DNA of 64,000 bases. Source: Nageia nagi. Taxonomy: Eukaryota > Pinophyta. A program made the position numbers and the translations under genes. The notes under the pieces are model-generated. The model saw only the letters and a list, made by a program, of their open reading frames with translations, ran no database searches and had not been told where the DNA came from. The DNA lies in NCBI GenBank assembly GCA_050084985.1, contig JBITNC010000001.1:25978001-26042000 (forward strand), read 5' to 3'. Within the stretch, counting starts at the first letter, position 1. Every line of letters begins with the position of its first letter. Shown piece after piece: positions 11,281 through 24,600 of this stretch.

Positions 11281-11769
11281 TTGAGAAATATTTTCCTAAC
11301 TATATCTTTCAAGAAGGATGGTAGAGTACCATTTTGTTGGGATATGTATAGATTAAGCGTACTTTATCTCAAATTAGGTCATAAAAAAAGGGTTTTGTTA
11401 AGGAAACCAATGCTAGGATTGAAGTCCTCTAATACTTGTCCTAAGGGTGATGGGATTCAACAAACCCCCATAGTAATTCCTTCAATGCAGCAAGGATCAA
11501 TCAAAAATCTTGCAAATCAACATAAGTATGTCACAAGAAGAGGAAAATAAACTAATAATGTTAAATCAAAAGAATGCCCATCTAGATCTTCGAAGGAAAA
11601 AGCAAGGGAAAATTTATCTAAATCTTTTAAGTCCTCTGGAAAGGATCGAGATGGAAAATACGAAGCTTTATTTGAAGATGATGGAGATACAACACATAGA
11701 TATTATTTACGAAGTCTAAAAGGTAGAAATGCATTCTCAAACTTAGCAAAAATATTTGCGATTAACACA
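11281..11769 (+). pseudogene. unidentified decayed ORF, possibly C-terminal part of an LTR-element polyprotein
   Basis: One plus-strand frame stays open from 11281 to a stop at about 11769 with a single internal TAA (11548-11550). The second half is hydrophilic and shows coding-like composition: SKEKARENLSKSFKSSGKDR, then an acidic FEDDGDTTH and HRYYLRSLKGRNAFSNLAK. The first half is less clear. I do not recognise the family. About 350 bp downstream a purine-rich word abuts a TGTAATGACC start (12126), a layout seen at the 3' ends of Gypsy-type elements, so this may be the tail of such an element. It could equally be a decayed host ORF. Confidence 0.35.
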
Positions 11770-12109
11770 TAAGCTTCATGTTATGTTAAATGGTTATCTA
11801 TGATATTTTTTCATTCATAAGACTACTAAGAAGGATGATACTCATAGCTAGAATAGTTCTCGTAGCTCTAGCAACCAAACTACAGAGACCCACATATGTA
11901 TAACCCATATTTCAAATGCTACAAATGTTGAAAATATATCTTTTGTAAATACAGGTTTTGGGGCTCTATTTTTAAAAAACCTATTTTTTTTACCCTTATC
12001 AAAAAAACATTGCTAGAATTGAAGTCCTAGAGAATGGATGATCTCTAAAATTATTAAGAATAATAACAATATTTATGATGTTGTAATAAACATAAGGGAT
12101 TATGTTTAG

Positions 12110-12140
12110 TCTTGAAGGGCGAGTATGTAATGACCCATTT
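12110..12140 (+). other. possible polypurine tract and LTR start
   Basis: CTTGAAGGGCGAGTA runs directly into TGTAATGACCC at 12126. TGTAA(C/T)GACC is a frequent first word of plant LTRs. No second LTR copy was found in the window, so this is only a candidate. A similar TGTAATGATCC occurs at about 14509. Confidence 0.35.
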
Positions 12141-15100
12141 TCTTACCATGATTGAGACCAATAAAATAAAGTTACGAATAATTATTTTATTGGTAAAATA
12201 TATTAAAAATACTTGAGTAAGTTCTCTTGATTACAATTACAACATGTAAATCTTATCTTTATTACAAATAATAAAGTAAAGTGTAAGTTTATTTTATTGG
12301 TCAATGTTATTTTTTAAAGGATTTAATATTTTGATGAGATGGTGTGTGGAGGTGGTATCTAGAAAAGCTACGGACGAATATAAGACCAACTTGTAGTAAA
12401 TATCTCTAAACCTTATCCTTAAATCATTAAAATATTATTTTATTAAATGAGATGATGCTTCTAAAAATATATTATTTTGTAGGAAAGGAGGAGTTGTTAT
12501 GTTGAGCAAAAATCATGTCAATTAAAGAAAGGATGCTTTTTAATCTCATGTTTGGCAAGAAGGGAAGTGTAAATATTATCTTGTAATTAAATTTTGTAAA
12601 TGTATTTTCCCTTCTTGGAAAAATATGAGAAGAAGAAGGAAAAAGCAAATGGATCGATGTCCTTTCATCTCCCTAACATTTTTTCAAGAAAACTAAGGTT
12701 TAAAGGAGATGGGAGGGTTTATGTGTCTCATTTTTTACCTTACCCTTTGGGCATTATTGGGGAGAGAAAGAGCTTGTTGGGAATGTATAGAGGTTGATTA
12801 GTAGTTTTGTAAAGCATGTAAGAGGTAGGATCTTGTGCCACAATCCCTTTTTGAGAAAAAAGGGACAAAAATTATTTGATTTAGATCATATGTGTATATG
12901 GCTAGGTGGATTTATTCCACTTTATTCTTCTAGTTTTACCTTGCATTCATACATGTGATGGATTTCATAATGTGAAGTGCAAAACAAAATTGGTTTTAGT
13001 GATGTCACATGAGTATAAAATTTTTCCTAGGGGACTATATTATTTTGATTACTAAGCTTGGAATGAATTTGTATGTGAAAATGATATTTACTACATTATA
13101 GTAGTTTTGGATGCTTTGTATGTTGATTTATCGAGAAATTTGAGGATTGGTGTATGTGCAATATAAATGAGTATGTTTTGTGAATCCGCATTATACATAA
13201 ATAAATACATGGTTGTAATTAATATAAATTAGACTATTATGCGATTTTTGCTTTGAACATATTGCACATTTATGTTGAATGTTATTATCTAAGGAATAAA
13301 TTATTTCTACATCATTTGGGATTGAATTTTTTTTTAATTAGTTATGATGTTTTGGTATTTCCATATGTGGTAGCCATGACATTCTCAAATATTAATAAGG
13401 TTACCCATGGATGGTCTCATTTAGCTATTTATTTATTCAATCCTTAGTTCTCAAACACATGTAAATAAATATTAAGTATATGAAGAAGTATTTCTTGTTT
13501 AAAGTTGTATTCATCCAATCTCATTTTGGGAGATATTAAAAATTTGTTACTAGTTACATAACATCAATGATCAATGAATAAATTAATTTTATGGGATTAT
13601 ATACTTCAAATGATTGTAGGCAAGCATACTCATAGTTGGTGACTTGCATGATCAAAACTGAGGATTTCATGTTGTTCTTCTTTTACATAAAATAGCTTAA
13701 TGTATAAATGGGCAATGTATTAGATATTTAACTATTACACATATTATCCCATGTTATGTAAAGTGCCAATCATTTGGTTTGCTTATATGAGTGGGAATTA
13801 GTTTGTTATTTCTCTTGTTTATTATCTATATGTTGTACTGGTCTCAGAGTAATAACTTGTTGTATTAGATGCATTGAGATGGAGCAAAGATTCTATAATA
13901 TTAATGATTGATGCCCTCATAGTTAATAGCAACTAGTTATTAGTAAGAATGTTTAATCCTTTTCATGGTGATCCTCATATAAGGAGTAATTGCTATCTTG
14001 GTCTAATTGTTGATTGGATAAGCGATAACGTCATTGAGAAACTTTGCCAACTAACATTAGATGGAAAGACTCTAAACTTTGTATTAACAAGCTAGTTCTT
14101 ACTCCATTTAACAAGATGAGCATTGGGTTTAAGTTAAACATATGCAAGAAAGAGAGGGAAATATGTAGAGAGGAAAAAGTCAAATACTCATGAAAGCGTA
14201 AGGTGTGAGAAACAAATGGAAAAGGTGGAGCTCAGAGTTGACCCAAGCTTTTGATGGATCAAACCAAAATTATAGGGAAGGAACACCCAACGTAAAAAGC
14301 CTTATATATATGCAATCATCAACCTACAATTAGTAATTGGATTAAATAACCTTAGAAACTAATTTGCAAGCCTTCAAAAATAGGAAACATCCGCCACATG
14401 CAACCATTTAAGCTATCCAAAACATAAGCAATGAAGTAAAAGAGAAAAATAACCCATTTTGGTATTACTATAGAAAAATAATTACATTTCAAATGGTGAC
14501 CCTCATGTAATGATCCAACCCCCTTTTTTTACATTATTAAAATTGTTATTTATAATACATAGACAAGTATGAAAAATTAAATGACTGCTACTACTCCTAC
14601 ATATAGAAAATCAAAACTACAACTATTTTATCTATATTTCATCTAATATTATGGATATAATTAAATCATAAGTACATATAATACAATATGCATTACTTTA
14701 CAATGCCAAATTCTTTAGTGGATTTACCAAATATGATCTGGTAGATGAAGTAATTCCTTAGCTTAGTAGGTTTTGCAAATCTGAGAGTTATATGATCAAC
14801 ATCATAACTTGACGAGAATAAGAGTGAGACAAGAAGGCCATGCTACATCGTTCAATATTATTTAACTTTATTGGAGTGTTGTCATACTTGTTCTTTAAGG
14901 AGATACCTTGGCATATATTTGAAGATTGATGATGCATTCATGTTATATTCTTTTATGGTTTTATTAAGGTGGGTAGTTTAAGCACAAAATGGTGAATTAT
15001 GGATTAATCTTGATTTTCCAACTTACATCAATGAATAAAATCCATGATAAATATATTATTTGGAACTACAATTAGTGACCTTGTTTTTGCATAATTCCAC

Positions 15101-17203
15101 CTCATGTACTCCTGAAGCTTGTGAAGTACATTATGCTTTGTATGATTTTCATTACCATCTCAAGATGGGACCATGATTATTTGGAATACAATATGATGCC
15201 CTTTTTTACTATATGATTTCACAAAAGATCCTTGATAAACACTAAAAAAACCTAATGCCTCATGCATTTGACACTTTCTCCATTTTGGTGAATACTACAT
15301 AATACATTCACTAGATATATCACTATACCTTTATAGTGATACACTATCAATACTGCCATTCTATGACCATATACGCTACATAGTATAAACACAACCCCTA
15401 TACTATATACCTATACTATACTTCAAATAACCATATAATATGCATATTACTGCATACCTGCACTCACATTATAATATTGTATTTTTAACACACTACATAC
15501 CATACATGCATACTCTCTTACATAAAATGCTTATACACAATCTACATGAACTTTATCCTAATATATTTACTCTCCACTATAATATAAACTTAACAATTAC
15601 ATATATCAACTACCTACACACATCACTTCACTCATACTACATATACATTTAACTTACTTCAACATACTAAACAAGTGGTTTAAGTAGGCTATGCACTTCT
15701 TTGTCATACCTTAATGTCCTTATTCCAAGTGTTGAAAAGTGACACATTCACTAGGATTAGATCCATAAGCTAAGACCATGGGGAGACTAGGTTTAGTCCA
15801 TCAAATTTTATTTATAACAATAGTGCAATGATTAGCATAAATATTATTGTTATCAAGTAGAACATAATCATCAGGCTGTAACATTGCATTACACAACTAT
15901 CAGGCTGAATAATGGTATTTACAATGATGTCATGGAGGATAATCCATGTGCACCAAGATCTAATTAAGATAGAACCAAGGCAAAAAATCCATTTTATTCA
16001 AATCCTATGAACCTTGTATTCCATTGATATGCATATCTATGAAGTGAAGAGGATACATGGGTTTTTATATCATGACTATTGTTGGACAAGAATACATGTA
16101 TTTACAAATGTCATAAAACTCTTAGTATCATGAATAACATATGATAACAACATGGTATGTACAAGTGCTTGAAAGAGATATTATTGGTGTATATAATTTA
16201 CATGGCCCCCTTCCAACTTATTCTAGTGCTCCTCATGGTACCTTTAAGCCCTGCAACATCTCTAAAGATATCAAGTTATATGTAATGGGTCAGGTTTAAT
16301 AAGAGATATTACACATAATTATCAAGAATTATGAGATACATTTTGGTCAAGAGCTAGGAGTTGGAGGGTATAATAATGATATCAGCTAATAAAATGTTTA
16401 AACCCTGGACAAAGTTTGAAATTCCATAGTTGATACTCATATCAAACATTAAATATCCATAATACTTTCCCTTTCAAATATTTACATGTGTAAATATTTA
16501 CAAAATGAACTCAATTATTAATAAAATCAAATTATGTTATATTTTAATATAACATTTTATCCACAAAAATAATATCTCCACTGTAAGAAATATTATTTCC
16601 ATAACTCCATTAGCATGCCATGTAAATTTTATTTATAAATATTGATGGAGAACTCACTCTTTAGCATGCTTTCAACAAAATCAATTAGGAGTCAGGGTAG
16701 AGATAGTGATGTCACTAAACAAAATGGTTGCATCTCAAATAAAAAATTAGCTCTAGGTATGATTATCAATATTATGCACAATAGAGCTCAAATATATTGA
16801 TAAGTAATATATACATAGATGGTAGATACCATATACTTGACAAGAATTATTTGGAAAAATGTGGCACCTAGGAGAGACAAATATAAGTTAGGGATGAGAA
16901 TATATTAGCTGTAAAGGTGCTAGAAGGAAGGTATTCTCAGTTGGGGATAATATGTGGATAAGAGCCAAGGGTTAGATATTGTTAGGGAGCACAAACTCAT
17001 AAGGAATCAAGATATGGGCATTAAATAAGTTGATGTCACTCAACACTAATATTCTACATTACACTATGATAAAGTTATCAAAATTATCTTAATACTTCTA
17101 CATCATATTTGTATTAACATAATTTTTAGTCCTGCAATGAGGTATCATAATTAGGTAAAATCAATTATTTTATCTTTTTTTAGTATTTATCTTTAATCCT
17201 AAT
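12141..17203. other. intergenic stretch without recognised genes
   Basis: About 5 kb of A+T-rich sequence. ORFs such as 12600-12797 and 13253-13447 show no motif and look fortuitous. Part may be a long LTR beginning at 12126. The only distinct structure is the G-poor tract at 15301-15670. Confidence 0.5.
15301..15670 (+). repeat. G-depleted low-complexity tract
   Basis: About 370 bp composed almost only of A, T and C on the plus strand, rich in TAC, ATAC, CTA and ACA words, with G nearly absent. The plus-strand ORF 15440-15652 (His-, Tyr-, Leu- and Thr-rich) is a by-product of this composition and is not a gene. Confidence 0.65.
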
Positions 17204-17935
17204 TATCATAACTAAAATAATAATTTATTAGGGTTATTTAATATATTTAATTATATAGAATAATGGCAAAATTATAGTAAAATAAGAGAAATATGAAAGA
17301 TAATAATAATTAAATATGATCTAATTTACCTTAATGTATCAAACATGGATTAACAAATATACAAACTTGTATTTTATGTGTCACAATGATTGAAGGTGAT
17401 ATTTGACCTTAAGGAAATCAATTATATTCTTCATAAAACAAAGCCACCAATCCGTATTTAGCCCAATGTTACTGTTAGAAACCCAAGGTCCCCACCTAGC
17501 TTCCTTTTCATAAACCCTCGCAATTTTGTTTGTTGTCGTCGACACTCCTTTGAAGCTTGTAATGTTACTCATGATTAGTTCAAGGGATCACAAGAATGCA
17601 AAACTCAAAGTATAACAAAATCCATATATAATAGGTGGTATCAAAAGACATCAATTAATAAGACCAATTATGTTACCACCTATCAAGGATTTTGGATCAT
17701 ATAATGATTTCTTGTGCATAACCCTTCCACCTTTATAGATAGCAAGTCTTATGTCAAGGCTCCTCCTTGGGCTTATGGTGCATACATGACAAGACTCCTT
17801 CTTGGGCTTATCTCCAAGTTGACCTATTATCATTAAACATAAAGCTAATTGAGTGTACATAATAAAAAGGGTATTAAATCACTTAATTAAATAAATCATT
17901 TCAAATACCTAAAAGATTTATTTAAATTAAATTAA
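17204..17935 (-). repeat. LTR-like direct repeat, left copy
   Basis: It aligns with 25121-25835 over its whole length with scattered changes and small indels. Shared anchors include AATTTATTAGGGTTATTTAA, ACAAACTTGTATTTTA, CCACCTTTATAGATAGCAAG and TTGACCTRTTATCAT. The minus-strand ORFs 17572-17381 and 17860-17651 are interrupted in the other copy and are not genes. Confidence 0.75.
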
Positions 17936-19854
17936 AATTCCTTTTTAGGTGGTAAGAAATGCCACACTATGAATATGATTTGATAATTTTGGGATAAAAG
18001 AAAATCAAAGCATAAATTCAAAGTATAACAATATCAAGTAAGATAATACTCCTTGAATTATATCTTCAAGTGATGCCCCAATTTTTACCAATATTCTACC
18101 CCCTCTTTTGCTTGGTTGCAACATGATGAACCACTCATCATAGGAGAAACCCAAGAAAAAGATAAAAAGGAACTTGTAATCCACTTAAAAAACAAATATT
18201 TTCTATAAGATATCTCAAATATAGACATTAAACATCATATCGCATGTAAATCATAAAGAATAAGAAATCAAACAAGTCATTGGTGACTTACCCAACAAGA
18301 TTATATGAAGAGATTGCCTCCGATTAAGAAGGACTTGATGCCATAAATTAATTACGAGGGCTTACCAATTAACACAAATCATCAACAAGCAAAGACTTGA
18401 ATGGTGATGGAACTCTCATCACTACTCTCAACCAGCCATGATGTTTTCGAAGAATCCATCACAAGATTGTGATCCTTGATGGGTGATGGACATCTCATAA
18501 TTACTCACATAAAGTATCACAATAAAAAATCATTTGATTGATGGATGATGGACCTTTCATCACTACTCTCATCAATTTTTTAAGTAATCAACAAAGTTAT
18601 TCTTAGCATACATTACCCAATTGCATTCATTAACCAAGACTAACCTTTAATCATGAAAAATATCATTTCATCATTCATTCATTAATATGTTACCCAATTT
18701 AGAGGCTCCATCAATTGTGCACCAAAAACACTATTATGTCCCGAGCAACACCACCTGAGATTTATGAATAAAAATTTCATAATTACATCAGATCACTCTA
18801 TGTTTCATAGCATCACTAAAAATCTATCTTGATTTCATTATATTAGCATCCCTTTTCAAAATTTTATGATCATTTCTCAATGATTGGGCCAATCTACCCT
18901 AACTTTCATTGTTATGAAAAAATGGACACCATTAATGAATAACTACATATTTTTATCTTAGAAACTATGTATATAATTATATCAGGAAATCAATTTCCAT
19001 AAAGTTCCTTTCCTGTAGCAAGCGACACCACCTAGGCCTTAGCGATGTCACTTAGATAATGTAAGTTAGCAAAAAAAAAAATGATTCAAGATATTTCGCT
19101 TATTAAATGTGCCTCAAAAAGATCATTAACTTTAAGTTATTACATTTACTCACCATAAATTAGAAGAAAATATTTCATTTCAAGTTAATAAATAACATCA
19201 AACTTATTTTATTTTTACCATTCCATTTAACATTTTCGAGCTCTGATTCCTAAGATAGTGAGTGTGTTTTCTAGTTACTAGTGGCAAGGGAAGTATTTAA
19301 ATAAATTCCAAAACAATAATTATTATAACATCTCAATGAATTACTTCAAAGGAGGGTCATAGGGCATTGGTTATCCATTCTTCCACCAAAGGGTACTAGG
19401 TACCAAAATATTTCCTATTTCTCGTTATTATGCATAAAATTAAACAAGATTATATTTTTAATTTAACCTAGTTTTATGTAAATTTAGTTAACTATCAAAA
19501 TTTTGGATAACAAAACATATGACATTTTTTCATCCTCCATGGGGGAAAACCAATATCAGTTTTAAAAACCATTGAAAAAACTATATGGGTTTTTAATTTT
19601 TTAGGAAATTTTAGAAGTTTTCAAGTGGCATCATTGGGTTTTCGGCATTTTCATTGGGAGAATAGTGATCATGAAACCCTAAATTTCAAAAACTACACTA
19701 AATATTATATATATTTGAAGTATAATTCTTAGAAAAGTCTCAAATGTTTAGTATTTAACAAAAAATATGTGATTTTGAGCATAATATAGCTTCCATTTTT
19801 AATGTTTTGCTTACTTACCTAAAACTTACCTTTGATTTATCTTCATGGATGTAG
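17936..19854. other. non-coding interior of the Gypsy-like element
   Basis: No coding frame was recognised. A short imperfect repetition at 18399-18575 has three units of the form TGATGGRTGATGGACNTCTCAT plus CACTACTC, spaced 60-80 bp apart. Otherwise the stretch is A+T-rich and featureless. Confidence 0.45.
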
Positions 19855-20830
19855 GATCGAGCTTACTTGATGAAGTGTGAGCCATGGAGCCCAACTATAG
19901 GTATTTCTAATGGGTTTGTGTTTACTCATGAGGAGAGGGGACAATTAGAGATTGTTGGGTTGATTCATATGAGGCATGCTCTTTGTATCTCATGTGATAA
20001 GCACTTTCTTACTACCCTTATGGAGTATTGATGCAATGAAACCAACACATTTCACCTTACCATTGGTGAAATCACCATCACCCTTACAGATATACATCAC
20101 ATACTCTTAGTACCCATGAAGGGTACACTTATTGAGAGGGTTGTTATTGGTTGACAGGTGTCTGGGACTATCAACAATAGAAGAAGGGTACCCCCTTCAT
20201 GATACTTTATACATGCCCCCAAAGGACATTGATAGTGCAATATGGTTTATATTAGACATTTTGGTTCTTATAAACACTATCTTGTATAGTGATAAGAACC
20301 ATGAGTGCTTTCATACAAACCTCATTCTAGTAGTCTATGGTATTTTCTTGCTAGGGGAGAGATATGTATGGGCACCATGCATCTCAACAGAGTTGTATCA
20401 GGATTTTCATAACTTTATGACTTTGAAGAAGGGTTGGATGATAGTGGCTTATTCATTTCTATTACAGATATAGGAATATGAGCATATTAATATACCTCGC
20501 TCATTTGTACCCAAATCTATAGAATCATAGGATCCACATTGGTTTAGGTGGCACACGATTCATCAAGTGGGTATTTCTCATGGTGTGGAGTAGTGTTTAA
20601 GGCTCATTGACCTACTATATGAGGAGTACATCACTTTGGATCCTTAGTTTGACTAGGTACTACTATAATTTAGTGTGATAAAAGACATTCCTATTCCTTG
20701 AGTATGGCCTATCATAGTCAAGTATTACTGGTATCGACCCATCCAGCAAGGCATCTTAGTGTCCTATATGGGAGTCTAAAGTGGGAGGATACAAAGATTC
20801 ATGCCCCCATGGTACCACCTCCATATCATC
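19855..20830 (+). pseudogene. plant mobile domain (PMD) protein remains
   Basis: Plus-strand frames give LMKCEPWSPTIGISNGFVF, then TNTFHLTIGEITITLTDIHH with ILLVPMKG. This is the characteristic block of the plant mobile domain (usual form TFHLPFGEMTITLEDV followed by LGLPVDG), found in MULE-type transposases, MAIL-type host proteins and as extra ORFs in some Gypsy elements. The first frame has TGA stops at about 20029 and 20152; it continues in another frame at 20132-20473 with the C-terminal half (LSTIEEGYPLHDTLY, then VYGIFLLGERYVWAP). Weak PMD-like residues go on to about 20830 through stops. It is opposite in orientation to the gag at 22.3-24.6 kb. An intron 3' splice site (TTATCTTCATGGATGTAG) may precede the domain. 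Family call is firm; function is lost. Confidence 0.72.
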
Positions 20831-21461
20831 AACATACTCCAGAGTGTCAACAATGATGGTAGGATGTATGAATCATCCCTTTAGGACTTGACGATGAGGA
20901 TGAGGAGGAAGATGAGAAGGTGGAGGATGGTTGGGAGGAGGAGAGATATCCTATGAATACCAAGGTTCCACCATCACCTAACAGAGTATCCAATCCTGTT
21001 ATGCCATCCACCTCACACATTGAGCAATTTTTACTTGCATCCATCATATGTATACCCTACTCGGTCTTTTATTAGTTACAAAAAATAAATATCGTAATTA
21101 AAGCACACATAATTATACTAACATATATAATTTTATTGAAAATAGCTATGCATACATATATAAAGGCCTCTAAGCCCAAATCTCTACATTATAGAAGCAA
21201 ATGATTGCTTAGGATCAACAAGTTGAGGCCCTTCAGGCCCATATCAATGCATGAGATCAGAAGATAGAGGCCTTGTAGGCCCTACCACATGTATCTCAAC
21301 ATTAGTAGGTCAAAACAAACTTTACCCTCTTCTATAGAGAGGTGTAGGACTAGATCTCATAGTATTACTATTGACTAACATTCCTAGAAAGTTGCAAACT
21401 AGTTGTACTTTAATTTACATATTTTAATATACATATACAATATATGTATACACACAAACAC

Positions 21462-21499
<38 letters not shown>

Positions 21500-22329
21500 T
21501 ATTTTGTATTTACTATGAGTTTTTGATGTATGCAAGTAATTTCTTGTTGTTTTAAAAAAATTTCATCAACAGCACATATTTAAAGTAAGCATAAAAATGA
21601 TTAATAACCAAAGTTAACTTAAAATGTATTTATAATTGAATCACAAAAGATATTTCCCAAAATCATACAAAGACATAAAATCAAAAATAGATTGTTTACA
21701 AACATTCCCATGATTATGAAAGATAATTTAGATTATTAAATTAAGGGATATCACCAAGAACAAAAATCCAAGGATGTCACCCTATTTCCAACTGTGCTAC
21801 CATAAAAGTAAAATAAATAGTCACATAAAGCAAAACACAAGTTTGAAAAAATATATCAAATAAAGAAAAAAATTCTATAAAATTAAAATAAAGCCAAAAT
21901 TTTATGACAATGTAGTGTTTCAATTTATTATTAAAACACAACAAGAATAATAATAATTTTTCATATTTAGCTAAAATATTTACATACAAAGAAATGAACA
22001 CCTCCAAATTCCTACAAAATGCTCTCACACAAAAATAGGAAAGAAAAATAACTCATAAATGGAGCGATGTCATTGGGGCCAAGTGGTGATGTTCCAAAAA
22101 TAACATAGAATTAACTAAAATTTATCTATACACCATTTTCATTTACACAAAATTAAGAAAAAGAAATATAAAACATGAAAATACAAATAAAAATTCTACA
22201 AAATTTCCCAAGTGCCATCACTATTAAGGATCATACCTAGTATCAATGGTTGTTATACCTATGATGCTTGCTATTGTGGTTGAGGTTGCAAAATATTTAT
22301 TGTGTTAATCTGAAGCTACTTTCCATAAT
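20831..22329. other. no gene recognised
   Basis: Decayed sequence downstream of the PMD. The region 20880-20960 is GA-rich (GATGAGGAGGAAGATGAG), which may be an acidic coding tail of the PMD ORF. Other ORFs (for example 22028-21777 on the minus strand) lack motifs. Confidence 0.45.
21465..21495 (+). repeat. (TG)n microsatellite
   Basis: About 15 uninterrupted TG dinucleotides, preceded by an alternating purine-pyrimidine stretch (ATACATATACAATATATGTA and CACACAAACACATA). Confidence 0.95.
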
Positions 22330-24600
22330 CATCAAACATTATCTTCTTAAATTACAAAAAGGGGTTGTTGAAAATCCTCAATGTTTGGTTTTATGGATGC
22401 ACTAGTCCATCTTGAATTGCTTTTGTTATATGTTATTATAAAATTGTATCTAAAACTTCATGATCAAATTTAAACTTACCATTATCATGTAAATGTTGTA
22501 TTAAATTTCTCAAATGACAATAAGTTTTCATTGCATGTCCTATTATATGAAAGTTACAAAAAGAGATGAGATTGATATTCAAGAGGTTTAATTTTAGGGG
22601 ATTCTTTTAATGGTGGGTAGGGAATCAATTTTTTCAATCAAAGCATAAAGGACATCATTAATATCATCATAAAATTTTATATATTTTCAAGGTGATCTCC
22701 TAGTTTCCATTACTTCAAGGTGATCATGGCTAACCCTATCTACCATGTTAACTTTCAATTGTTTTGTTTTTTCCACTGGTTTAGATTGCTTAGAAAAAAT
22801 AGGTTTTAGAGCTACTTTTCATTTTATGTGTTAGAATTAATAATGCACTATTGTAAATATTATTCTTTTGGAAGGTATCTAAAGAATAATATGTCCACTC
22901 TTTATGTAATTGATTATTTAATCCACTGACTTAAAAGTATACCTAAATACCTTTTAAGTATTTATTGAATTAAATAATTAAACTTAGTCCTCATGTAACT
23001 TGTCCCACACTCCATCTCATAAGCATACCCCTTGGGTAAAATGGGTGGTGCATGACATTTTTTTGTACAAAGTTAAAAGAGTAATCCAAGGGAGGATTTT
23101 GGCCTATAAATAGAATTCCCTCTCCTTGAGATCACTCACTCAAGTTTGTAGTGTTGTTAGGTTATAAGGTGGAATAATTATTGTAAGAGGGTCTTATATC
23201 TTGAGAAGTAATAGAATCTATTCAAAGTGGAGTACTCTCTTGATAAAGAGGAACTGCTATATATGAAGGTGTCACTTATGTGTGTGATTTTTTACGAGCA
23301 TTTTGTGTTATTGTTAAGGAGTAGAAGATCACTCCAAGGTGATCTTGGGTGTAGGAGCTTTCATCATGTGATCTAAAGGTTCATTGAAAGACTTATGTAT
23401 GGCTTATTTGTTGAGCATTTCATCTATCAAATCCTCATAAGGAAATTATTGAGAATCTAAAAAATCATTTTTTCAAGAAGGAAGTAAAGCTTGAAAAAGA
23501 ACATGTTTCTTTTCTTTATTAGGTACATGCACTAAACTAGCAACTTTTGTCCATTCAACTATAAAATCACTAACAAATTAACCTTATTTTTATTTTAAAT
23601 GATACATGTCTAAAGAAGAAGGCTCGTGCAATATGTACAAACTATATCTTTCAAGAAATGCATCCTCCAAATCATGAAAACATTGAATAATTTCATGAGG
23701 CAAATTTGTAAACCATAAAAAGGATTGAACGTAAACTAAATGGGAATATTTTAGCCAATAAATCATCATTATTTTAAAATGAAAAAGCTTCCAAATGATA
23801 TCTACTTAAATGCTTCCTATGATCTGAATAACCATAAAACATCATGAAATTCACCTATTTTCATAGCTCTTTTGATAGATGCAATAACAAAAAGGGTATT
23901 CATTTCCTCTTGAAATTACAAGGCAAATTTGTTGATACAAGCTATTATGGAGTCTTTTGTTGTTTCAGCCATTCCACCTTATCAACCACATTATCTAGAT
24001 GATTTTTATTTTTTGTAGATTTTTCTATCTCTTTGCTTTTATCCTTAGGAATTCCTTGGAACAAACCAAATCGATGAATATTTTCGTATTATAACTTCCT
24101 AATCAAATCATTCATCATTTCTATTTTAGTAATATTTGAATCAATTTTGAAGTCGATATCAAGGTTAATATATTTCAATTTTTATTTCAAGATTTTGTAT
24201 TCTTCATTGGACCAAGGTCAGGTCTTCACTTTAAACCAAACTCGATTATTGTATCAACTTCTTTTTGCCATATATATTACATATTTATAGGTGGAGATAG
24301 TTTGGTATTCATGATATTAATCAACTCCTCTTCATCAATATTATCTTCCTAATCTTCCTTGCAATTAACAAATTTTTCTTGAAGCACTTGGTGTTCCTCT
24401 TCTTTATTTGCTATCTATTTATGTGGATATTGGGTTACAACTTGGTTTTGTAATGGAGAGACATCAGTAGGTTCATTGACATCGTTTGGCAAGGGAACTT
24501 GAAAATTTAAGGATGCGACTTTTTGCAGTGAATCAAAATACTTATATGTTTGGTGAAAGGGGGTTATGGTCATGTCATTTTGAGTATGTTGCTTCATTTG
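22330..24600 (-). pseudogene. Ty3/Gypsy-type gag remains
   Basis: Minus-strand frames, with many stops, give in order: MTITPFHQTYKYFDSLQK (near 24570), an Asn/Lys-rich region, then at about 23860-23700 HRKHLSRYHLEAFSF followed by NNDDLLAKIFPFSLRS. The last matches the retrotransposon gag core (usual form HL..F...C......D...LRLFPLSL). VSDFIVEWTKVASL and KKHVLFQALLPS follow near 23600-23480. The frame resumes left of a solo LTR (22829-23392) with ALKPIFSKQSKPVEKTKQLK and DHLEVMETRR. No zinc knuckle was identified. Clearly dead. Confidence 0.68.
22829..23392 (+). repeat. solo Copia-1 LTR in inverted orientation
   Basis: It starts TGTTAGAATTAATAATGC and reads through the same landmarks as the other Copia-1 LTRs: AAGTATTTATTGAATTAA, CTTGTCCCACACTCCAT, TATAAATAG at 23105-23113, and GGTGATCTTGG near the end. 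No internal element sequence flanks it, so it is a solo LTR. TTATG precedes it (22824-22828) and recurs at 23393-23397, a plausible 5-bp target duplication. The right border depends on that reading and is less certain. Confidence 0.75.

Noticed and set aside
15440-15652. His/Tyr/Leu-rich plus-strand ORF
   Set aside because: It lies within the G-depleted low-complexity tract, where stop codons on the plus strand are simply rare (TAG and TGA need G).
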